From contig QHXD01000060.1 in assembly GCA_003223895.1 (NCBI GenBank), positions 1 through 5,054 on the forward strand: a DNA stretch of 5,054 bases, given 5' to 3'. The notes beneath the pieces are model-generated. The model had not been told where the DNA came from. It was given only the letters and a program-made list of their open reading frames with translations, and searched no databases. The stretch is from Acidobacteriota bacterium. Its GTDB lineage: Bacteria > Acidobacteriota > Terriglobia > 20CM-2-55-15. A program made the translations under genes and the position numbers. Within the stretch, counting starts at the first letter, position 1. Every line of letters starts with the position of its first letter. This document shows positions 1-5,054 of the stretch, in pieces.

Positions 1-1735
1 CAAAGCTTTAAGGAATGCCGGAAAGACCGGAGACGAATGGCTGATGGTGGGTTTGGACTATGCCGAGCGGCGGTACAGCCCGCTCAAACAGATCGATGCG
101 GCGAACGTGAGCCGTCTCGGTCTTGCATGGTCTATGGAAATCGGACCCGGAGGCGGCCAGCAGGAAGCGACTCCGCTCGTCGTGAATGGCGTGATCTACG
201 GTATCACCAACTGGAGTATCGCGTTTGCCATCGATGCGCGTACGGGCAAAGAGATCTGGCGCTACGATCCGAAAGTGGACCACGGTATCGATGCCCAGGG
301 AACCGACCGGATCTGCTGCGGCGTAGTCAATCGCGGTCTCGCGATCTACGAAGGAAAACTTTTTGTTCCCGTCATCGACGGAAGACTCGTCGGGCTCGAT
401 GCTGCAAACGGCAAGGTCCTGTGGTCCACACAGGCGACGCCGAAAGACGACATCGCCTACTCCCTCACGATGGCCCCCAGAGTCATCAAGGGAAAAGTCA
501 TCATCGGCAATGCCGGCGCCGAGTACCCGCCCTATCGCGGCTACTTCTCCGCCTTCGATGTGAACACCGGCAAGGAGCTCTGGCGGTTCTATACCGTTCC
601 CGGCGATCCGAAAAAACCGTTCGAGAATCCGGCGCTCAAGGAAGCCGCGAAGACCTGGTCGGGTGAATGGTGGAAGTTCGGCGGCGGCGGCTCGGTCTGG
701 GACGGCATGGCCTACGATGCAGACGAGAATCTGCTTTATGTCGGCGTGGGTAACCCCACGCCCTGGCCGCACGAAATCCGGGAGGGCAAGGGAACGCCAA
801 GAGTGGACAACCTGTATGTGTCGTCCATCATCGCGGTGAATCCCGACAACGGACAACTGAAGTGGTATTACCAATGCACTCCGGGTGATGACTGGGATTA
901 CGATGCCGTGGCGCACCTGCTGCTCGCGGACGTGCGCATCAACGGCAGGCTTCGCAAGGTCATCATGCAGGCCAACAAGAACGGGTTCTTTTACCTGGTT
1001 GACCGGGTGACCGGAGCGTTCATCTCCGGCGAGCCCTTTGCGGCCGTGAGCTGGGCCAAGGGCATCGATCCTGAGACGGGAAGGCCGATTATCAATCCCG
1101 AGGCCTATTACAGCTCGGAGCGGACCGTGTCCGTTGCTCCCTCCGGCGGCGGCGCGCACAGTTGGGCGCAGATGGCATTCAATCCGAACACCGGCCTGGT
1201 TTACATGCCGATCAACCCTTCGAGCACATTTACCTACACGGCGCAGGAAGACTTCAAGTTCACGCCGGGAGTCATGAACCTGGGACTGACCTTCGGCGGA
1301 CGCGGTGGCGGCAGGGGAAATGAGCAGCCGCCGATTACACTCCCCACGATCGGGCCGACTCGCAATTTGCCTGCGGGACAGCGTGGAATTCTCTCAGCGT
1401 GGGATCCCGCGACTCAGAAAGAGCGATGGTTCCGGCCGGGTGGCGGCGGAAGCGGTGGCGGAGTGCTGACGACGGCGGGGAATCTCGTGTTCCAGGTTAT
1501 CAATGATGGGCGGCTGCTCGCGTACAGCGCGGACAGCGGTGAGAAGCTGCTGGAAGTGCAGACGGGAGCGAGAGGCGGCATGGGCCCACCGATCACTTAC
1601 ATGGTCGATGGGAAGCAATACGTCGCGATGCTGGGTGGAACGGGCGTCGTTATCGGCGGGTTTGGTCCACCAAGAGAAAATTTGGCGCCGCCGCCGAACC
1701 CCAGGCTGTTCGTGTACGCGTTGGACGCGAAGTGA
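1..1735 (+). CDS. PQQ-dependent alcohol dehydrogenase (methanol/ethanol family), 5'-partial
   Basis: This is a quinoprotein dehydrogenase that would oxidise a primary alcohol or aldehyde in the periplasm with PQQ and pass electrons to a cytochrome c; the substrate cannot be read from the sequence. The frame is open from base 2, giving 577 visible residues. The 14 codons before the first ATG (44) read as family sequence ending GDEWL, so the true start and signal peptide lie off the window. Counting from the ATG at 44, visible family residues are the vicinal Cys pair C91-C92 (ICCGVVNRG), metal ligand E160 (GAEY), PQQ-stacking W219 (GGGSVWDG), metal ligand N237 (GVGNPTPW), catalytic D285 plus D287 (DDWDYD) and PQQ-contacting K312 (NKNGFF). 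Propeller repeats of the type AxDxxTGKxxW recur at about 62, 117, 170, 264, 318, 452 and 493. There is no CxxCH, so it has no fused haem domain. Gly-rich loops lie at 418-425 and 466-473. D287 suggests lanthanide rather than calcium. Family assignment is very secure. Confidence 0.96.
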   Translation, partial: KALRNAGKTGDEWLMVGLDYAERRYSPLKQIDAANVSRLGLAWSMEIGPGGGQQEATPLVVNGVIYGITNWSIAFAIDARTGKEIWRYDPKVDHGIDAQGTDRICCGVVNRGLAIYEGKLFVPVIDGRLVGLDAANGKVLWSTQATPKDDIAYSLTMAPRVIKGKVIIGNAGAEYPPYRGYFSAFDVNTGKELWRFYTVPGDPKKPFENPALKEAAKTWSGEWWKFGGGGSVWDGMAYDADENLLYVGVGNPTPWPHEIREGKGTPRVDNLYVSSIIAVNPDNGQLKWYYQCTPGDDWDYDAVAHLLLADVRINGRLRKVIMQANKNGFFYLVDRVTGAFISGEPFAAVSWAKGIDPETGRPIINPEAYYSSERTVSVAPSGGGAHSWAQMAFNPNTGLVYMPINPSSTFTYTAQEDFKFTPGVMNLGLTFGGRGGGRGNEQPPITLPTIGPTRNLPAGQRGILSAWDPATQKERWFRPGGGGSGGGVLTTAGNLVFQVINDGRLLAYSADSGEKLLEVQTGARGGMGPPITYMVDGKQYVAMLGGTGVVIGGFGPPRENLAPPPNPRLFVYALDAK

Positions 1736-1803
1736 TGTAGTCGCGGGCTTTAGCCCGCGTTTCGTCAGACGAACGCAAACGCGGGCTAAAGCCCGCGACT
1801 ACA
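1736..1803. repeat. Nested palindromic element (27-bp arms) between the two PQQ genes
   Basis: Left arm 1736-1762 and right arm 1777-1803 are perfect reverse complements over 27 bp. Allowing C1776 to bulge, three more pairs form (1763-1765 with 1773-1775), leaving a 7-nt loop. Each arm is itself a near-perfect palindrome, with cgcgggct and agcccgcg separated by two bases, so either two small hairpins or one long one can form. The element starts on the base after the upstream TGA and ends one base before the downstream Shine-Dalgarno sequence. No T-run follows the stem, so it does not look like a simple intrinsic terminator. It resembles REP-type extragenic palindromes. I recall related GCGGGCTTTAGCCCGC motifs scattered in Acidobacteria-like genomes, but this was not checked. 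It may stabilise the mRNA or tune expression between the two cistrons. Confidence 0.9.
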
Positions 1804-1804
1804 C

Positions 1805-1811
1805 GGAGGAG
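1805..1811 (+). promoter_or_regulatory. Ribosome binding site of the second PQQ dehydrogenase
   Basis: GGAGGAG is a strong Shine-Dalgarno match. Its GGAGG core ends six bases before the ATG at 1816, which fixes that start; the protein then begins with a convincing signal peptide. The site is one base beyond the foot of the upstream palindrome. When the long hairpin forms, the site should stay single-stranded next to the stem rather than being sequestered in it. Confidence 0.85.
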
Positions 1812-1815
1812 TTCA

Positions 1816-3534
1816 ATGAAACGGCTGATAGTGATTGCGTTGCTGTTCTCTTTTTCAATCATGGCGCAGAATCGGTTCGTACCGGTAACCGACCAGATGC
1901 TAGAGAATCCGGATCCGGCGGACTGGATGATGTGGCGCCGCACGCTCAACGGCTGGGGTTACAGCCCGCTCAACCAGATCAATCGCAACAACGTCGGGCG
2001 ATTGAAAATGGTCTGGTCGCGCGGGATGGGACCCGGAGTCCAGGAGGCAACACCCCTGGTTTACCGCGGTGTGATGTATCTGCCGAACCCGGGCGACTTC
2101 ATCGAGGCGATGAATGCCGCCACGGGCGAGTTGATCTGGGATTACAAGCGCGAGTGGCCTGAAGAGGTCAAGAAAATCCTGCGGTTCGCAGACATCAACC
2201 GGAACCTCGCGATCTATGGCAACACGATCATCGATACCAGCGGCGACGATTTCGTCTACGCGCTTGACGCGCAGACCGGCAAGCTGGCGTGGGAAACACG
2301 GATCCTCGATATGCAGGAAGCGCCCTCGCAGCAGACCTCCGGGCCGATCGTCGCCAGGGGCAAGATCCTTTCAGGGCGAGGCTGCGAACCGAAGAGAAGC
2401 GCGAATGCGTGCATCGTCACGGCGCACGATGCGAAGACCGGCAAGGAACTCTGGCGCGTGCGCACGATTCCGCGGCCGGGCGAACCTGGAGACGAAACGT
2501 GGGGCGGCATCCCCTACGAGAAGCGATCCCATGTGGGCACGTGGATGGTGCCAAGCTACGATCCGGATTTGAATCTGCTTTATGTCGGCACTTCGGTGAC
2601 GTCGCCGGCGCCGAAATTCATGCTGGCTGGAAATGACTATACGTACCTTTACCACAACTCGACATTGGCGATTAACGCCGACACGGGAAAGGTCGCGTGG
2701 TATTACCAGCATGTGGTGGATCACTGGGACTTCGATCATCCCTTCGAACGCCTTCTGGTCGATACTGCCGTTGCGCCGGCCCGGGACCAGGTAACCTGGA
2801 TCAATCCGCGGATCAGGCCCGGCGAGAGACGAAAGGTTGTGACGGGGATTCCCGGAAAGACCGGCATCGTCTATACGCTGGACCGGCAGACCGGCGAATT
2901 CCTCTGGGCGCGGCCAACGGTCCGGCAGAACGTGGTGGCGAACATCGACGGGGCCACCGGGAAAGTGACCGTGAATCCGGAAGTGACGTTCAGTGCCATC
3001 GGGCAGGAGAAATTCGTCTGCCCGACAATCAACGGCGGCAAGAATTTTCAGGCCGGCGCGTACAGCCCGCTGACCAACACGATGTATTACCCGCTGCAGA
3101 ATGCGTGCTTCGATGTGACGCCCGTGCCCGATACGCCTACGCAGATTTACGCGATCAGCACGAAGCCGAAGCTTGCGCCGGGGACGGAGAAACTGGGAAC
3201 AGTCGAGGCCATCAACGTCGAGACGGGAAAGACCGTGTGGAAGTATGAGCAGCGCGCGGGGACGATGTCGCTGGTTGCCACGGGTGGCGGGTTGCTGTTT
3301 GGCGGGGACACGAATGGGCACTTCCGCGCGTTCGACCAGGAAAATGGAAAGGTGTTGTGGGATGTGAATCTCGGCTCGCCGGTGACGGGCTATCCGATAA
3401 CGTATTCCGTGGGTGGGAAACAGTACGTGGCGGTGAGCGTGGGGAATTCGCTGGTCAGTACGGGACTGATTCGCCTGACGCCGGAGTTGAAGCCGAGTAA
3501 TTCAAGTAATGTCTTCGTTTTTGCGTTGGAATAA
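1816..3534 (+). CDS. Periplasmic PQQ-dependent dehydrogenase with atypical active site
   Basis: This complete 572-residue quinoprotein is a tandem paralogue of the gene before it. The start is supported by the Shine-Dalgarno sequence and a Sec signal peptide (K2-R3, hydrophobic 4-15, probable cleavage after A17). The fold signature opens at WMMWRRTLNGWGYSPLNQIN (37-56). Propeller repeats occur at about 98, 149, 204, 286, 355, 465 and 506. Kept residues are E191 (GCE, metal ligand), W243 (PQQ stacking by alignment), D305 and D307 (DHWDFDHPFE; catalytic Asp plus lanthanide-type Asp) and K348. The vicinal Cys pair of its neighbour is replaced by R123-F124 (ILRFADINRNLAIY against ICCGVVNRGLAIY). 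The metal-binding Asn aligns with V261 (VGTSVTSP against VGVGNPTP). C190 and C199 flank the metal Glu and could form another disulfide. There is no haem motif. I recall a conserved clade of PQQ proteins sharing this SPAPKF/NDY.YLYHNS pattern, so it is probably a functional variant and not decaying; its substrate is unknown. Its final GAA codon and stop lie within the 3' inverted repeat. Confidence 0.95.
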   Translation: MKRLIVIALLFSFSIMAQNRFVPVTDQMLENPDPADWMMWRRTLNGWGYSPLNQINRNNVGRLKMVWSRGMGPGVQEATPLVYRGVMYLPNPGDFIEAMNAATGELIWDYKREWPEEVKKILRFADINRNLAIYGNTIIDTSGDDFVYALDAQTGKLAWETRILDMQEAPSQQTSGPIVARGKILSGRGCEPKRSANACIVTAHDAKTGKELWRVRTIPRPGEPGDETWGGIPYEKRSHVGTWMVPSYDPDLNLLYVGTSVTSPAPKFMLAGNDYTYLYHNSTLAINADTGKVAWYYQHVVDHWDFDHPFERLLVDTAVAPARDQVTWINPRIRPGERRKVVTGIPGKTGIVYTLDRQTGEFLWARPTVRQNVVANIDGATGKVTVNPEVTFSAIGQEKFVCPTINGGKNFQAGAYSPLTNTMYYPLQNACFDVTPVPDTPTQIYAISTKPKLAPGTEKLGTVEAINVETGKTVWKYEQRAGTMSLVATGGGLLFGGDTNGHFRAFDQENGKVLWDVNLGSPVTGYPITYSVGGKQYVAVSVGNSLVSTGLIRLTPELKPSNSSNVFVFALE

Positions 3535-3644
3535 AACACAAAGACACAAAGGGCACAGAGACACAAAGAAGGGGCGCAATTAAAATTCATTTGAGCGCCC
3601 CTTCTTTGTGTCTCTGTGCCCTTTGTGTCTTTGTGTTTTATTCC
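3528..3644. repeat. Perfect 50-bp inverted repeat containing both convergent stop codons
   Basis: Left arm 3528-3577 and right arm 3595-3644 are exact reverse complements over 50 bp, with a 17-nt AT-rich loop (3578-3594). Each arm is built from degenerate octamers (acacaaag at 3536, 3544 and 3561, with a variant ggcacagag at 3552) ending in a GC-rich GGGGCGC next to the loop. Both flanking genes end GAA-TAA inside the outer edge of an arm, so the element is symmetric about the two reading-frame ends. I recall ACACAAAGACACAAAGG-like repeats as common dispersed intergenic sequence in several soil phyla; here the two copies face each other. It may have arisen by inverted duplication or insertion of a non-autonomous element, and it could act as a bidirectional transcription end. 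Confidence 0.95.
3561..3613. terminator. Possible bidirectional terminator core
   Basis: The inner part of the inverted repeat has a GC-rich stem (GGGGCGC at 3571-3577 with GCGCCCC at 3595-3601) followed on either strand by the T-rich CTTCTTTGTG. It lies between two convergent genes, where a shared terminator is expected. The T-tract is interrupted by G and C, and the stem continues well past it, so it is not a textbook intrinsic terminator. The assignment is inferred from position and shape. Confidence 0.35.
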
Positions 3645-5054
3645 CACCCTACCGGCTTGCCCTTGACCTGCTCGTCCAGCCACGTCTTCAACGGCGCGAA
3701 GTAATCGATGATGGCGGTGGCATCCATCTGGCGCGAACCGGTCATGGTTTCGAGCGCATCCTGCCAGGGATGGGACAGGCCCAGGGACAGCATCGCGTTG
3801 AGCCGCATGCCGGCATCCTTGCTGTCATAGATCGAACAGCGGTGGAGAGGGGTCTTGCAGCCGGCGATTTTCGACAGCTCACGATGGAACTGGAACTGAA
3901 GGATGTCCGCCAGGAAGTATCGCGTGTAGGGCACGTTCGCCGGAACATGATACTTGGCGCCGGGATCAAAGAAGTCCTCGCCGCGGGCGGTCACCGGGCC
4001 GACACCCTGATACTTCAGTCGAAGATCCCACCAGGCTTTGTTGTAATTGGCGGGCGTGATTTCGCCGGAGAAGACTTTCCAGCGCCATTGATCGATGAGC
4101 AGGCCGAACGGGAGGAAAGCCACTTTCTCCAGAGCGCGCGACATCAGCAATCCGAGATCTCGTGAAGCGTCGGGAGCTTTATCGAGGAAACCGATCTTGA
4201 CGAGATACTCCGGGGTCACCGACAAAGCGATCGTGTCGCCGATCGCTTCATGGAAGCCGTCATTCGCGCAGTCGCGGAAGAGGAATGGAAGCTGGTTGTA
4301 GGCCCGCTGATAAAAGTTGTGTCCGAGCTCGTGGTGGATCGTGGTGAAGTCTTCCGCTTTCGGCTCGATGCACATCTTAATGCGCAGGTCATCCACGTTA
4401 TCGACGTCCCAGGCGCTCGCATGGCACACCACCTCGCGGTCGCGCGGCCGCGTGAAGAGCGACCGTTCCCAGAAAGTCCTGGGCAGCGGCATGAAGCCAA
4501 GCGAGGTGTAGAAACGTTCGCCGGTCCTCACCATATCCTTGGCGTCCATCTTCCGGTTCTTGAGGATGTCCGTGAGCGAATAACCGGCATCGGCGTTGGC
4601 CGGCTTCACGAGCGGATAGATGTTCGACCAGTCCTGCGCCCAGATGTTGCCGAGCAGATGCGCCGGAATCGGGCCGTTGGCGGGAACCACGTCGCCGTAC
4701 TTTTCGTGCAGCTTCATCCGCACGTAAGCGTGAAGCGACAAATATAGAGGACGCACCTGGTCCCAAAGCCGGTCGAGCTCTTTGGTGAACTCGTCGGGAG
4801 GCATGTCGTACTTCGCGCGCCACAGGGCGCCGGAATCCGCGTAGCCCATTTCCTTCGCGCCTTTGTTCGAAAGCTCGACAAATCGGGAATAGTCTTTCTT
4901 CATCGGAGGCGAGATGGTATGCCAGCCTTCCCAGACCTGGCGCAGGCGCTTTTCGTCGCGATTTTCCGCCATGATGTTGCTGATCTGGTCGATGTCCAGG
5001 CAGGTTTCCGGCTTTTCCGGATCCGTGCACCACTTCCCCTTCCCGTAGGCAGCA
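3638..5054 (-). CDS. M2-family peptidyl-dipeptidase (ACE-like zinc metallopeptidase), 5'-partial
   Basis: This is an angiotensin-converting-enzyme homologue that would release dipeptides from the C-termini of peptides; bacterial members are usually exported. The frame is open to the right edge, giving 471 visible residues that begin AAYGKGKWC. The ATG ending at 4972 is internal, because the 27 codons before it read as ACE-like sequence (CLDIDQISNIMAENRD). Bacterial relatives are about 600-670 residues, so roughly the first quarter to third, including any signal peptide, is missing. In visible numbering, the zinc motif HELGH is 241-245 and the third ligand is E269 in HEAIGD, 24 residues after H245. 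Substrate-site residues known from human ACE are present: HASAW before the zinc helix, and K367, H369, Y376, R378 and Y379 in AKYHVPANVPYTRYF. WWDLR and the Arg of YTRYF match chloride-binding positions. Cysteines flanking the HASAW segment match the ACE disulfide. The gene converges on the PQQ pair with no evident functional link. Family assignment is very secure. Confidence 0.97.
   Translation of the reverse strand, partial: AAYGKGKWCTDPEKPETCLDIDQISNIMAENRDEKRLRQVWEGWHTISPPMKKDYSRFVELSNKGAKEMGYADSGALWRAKYDMPPDEFTKELDRLWDQVRPLYLSLHAYVRMKLHEKYGDVVPANGPIPAHLLGNIWAQDWSNIYPLVKPANADAGYSLTDILKNRKMDAKDMVRTGERFYTSLGFMPLPRTFWERSLFTRPRDREVVCHASAWDVDNVDDLRIKMCIEPKAEDFTTIHHELGHNFYQRAYNQLPFLFRDCANDGFHEAIGDTIALSVTPEYLVKIGFLDKAPDASRDLGLLMSRALEKVAFLPFGLLIDQWRWKVFSGEITPANYNKAWWDLRLKYQGVGPVTARGEDFFDPGAKYHVPANVPYTRYFLADILQFQFHRELSKIAGCKTPLHRCSIYDSKDAGMRLNAMLSLGLSHPWQDALETMTGSRQMDATAIIDYFAPLKTWLDEQVKGKPVGWE

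Noticed and set aside
44..46. ATG at 44 as the start of the first PQQ gene
   Set aside because: The frame continues upstream to the window edge with family-like residues, and no signal peptide follows this ATG, so it is an internal Met.
8..1159. A 383-codon open frame on the - strand opposite the first PQQ gene
   Set aside because: It is fully antisense to a gene with unmistakable family motifs. Its translation shows no recognisable domain and is rich in Arg, Gly, His and Asp, as expected from antisense reading of GC-rich codons.
1736..1803. Intrinsic terminator of the first PQQ gene
   Set aside because: The stem is strong, but no T-run follows it and a Shine-Dalgarno sequence comes next, so read-through or processing seems more likely than simple termination.
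1650..1949. A 99-codon - strand frame across the first palindrome
   Set aside because: Its distinctive segments (VVAGFSPR, TRAKARDY) are just the translated palindrome, with antisense coding sequence on each side.
2371..3321. A 316-codon open frame on the - strand opposite the second PQQ gene
   Set aside because: It is antisense to conserved quinoprotein sequence, with no recognisable domain and the same composition artefact.
3528..3644. CRISPR array or phage attachment site
   Set aside because: There are only two inverted copies with no regular spacers, and no integrase, Cas gene or tRNA is nearby.
3390..3683. A 97-codon - strand frame across the second palindrome
   Set aside because: The Cys/Leu-rich stretch (LCLCALCVFVF) is the translated octamer repeat, a typical spurious product of this repeat type.
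3608..4165. A 185-codon + strand frame starting inside the second palindrome
   Set aside because: It begins in the repeat (MSLCPLCLCVLF) and then runs antisense to conserved peptidase sequence.
4970..4972. ATG (reverse strand) as the start of the peptidase
   Set aside because: The frame is open to the edge and the 27 preceding codons match the ACE family, so it is an internal Met in the NIMAENRD segment.

Overview
This window looks like bacterial chromosome with a fairly high GC content. It holds two tandem quinoprotein (PQQ) dehydrogenase genes on the + strand, then a convergent M2-family (angiotensin-converting-enzyme-like) metallopeptidase gene on the - strand. The likely source is an Acidobacteriota member (Solibacter/Bryobacter or Vicinamibacter type). 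That is an inference from the many-paralogue style of PQQ dehydrogenases, the secreted M2 peptidase, and two intergenic palindromes that resemble repeats I recall from such genomes. No marker gene here fixes the taxonomy.

Layout. Positions 1-1735 hold the 3' 577 codons of a methanol/ethanol-family PQQ dehydrogenase whose start lies left of the window. The frame is open to the edge and the residues before the first ATG are family-like, so that ATG is internal. Positions 1736-1803 are a nested palindrome filling nearly all of the gap. A Shine-Dalgarno sequence follows at 1805-1811, then the complete second PQQ dehydrogenase (1816-3534) with a Sec-type signal peptide. Positions 3528-3644 form a perfect 50-bp inverted repeat with a 17-nt loop; it contains the stop codons of both convergent genes. 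From 3638 to the right edge, on the - strand, are 471 C-terminal residues of an M2 peptidyl-dipeptidase with the complete zinc site. There is no gene-free stretch longer than about 110 bases.

How the genes relate. The two quinoproteins are same-strand neighbours, 80 bp apart, and could be co-transcribed. Both are predicted to be periplasmic eight-bladed propellers that oxidise alcohols or aldehydes and pass electrons to a cytochrome c not encoded here. Both keep the Asp-x-Asp pair associated with lanthanide-using enzymes. Their active sites differ: the first has the classical vicinal Cys-Cys and metal-binding Asn, while the second has Arg-Phe and apparently Val at those places. The peptidase is convergent and probably functionally separate.

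I do not see a wholly new system. The points most worth a second look are the non-canonical active site of the second quinoprotein and the two palindromes, particularly the 50-bp one symmetric about both stop codons.
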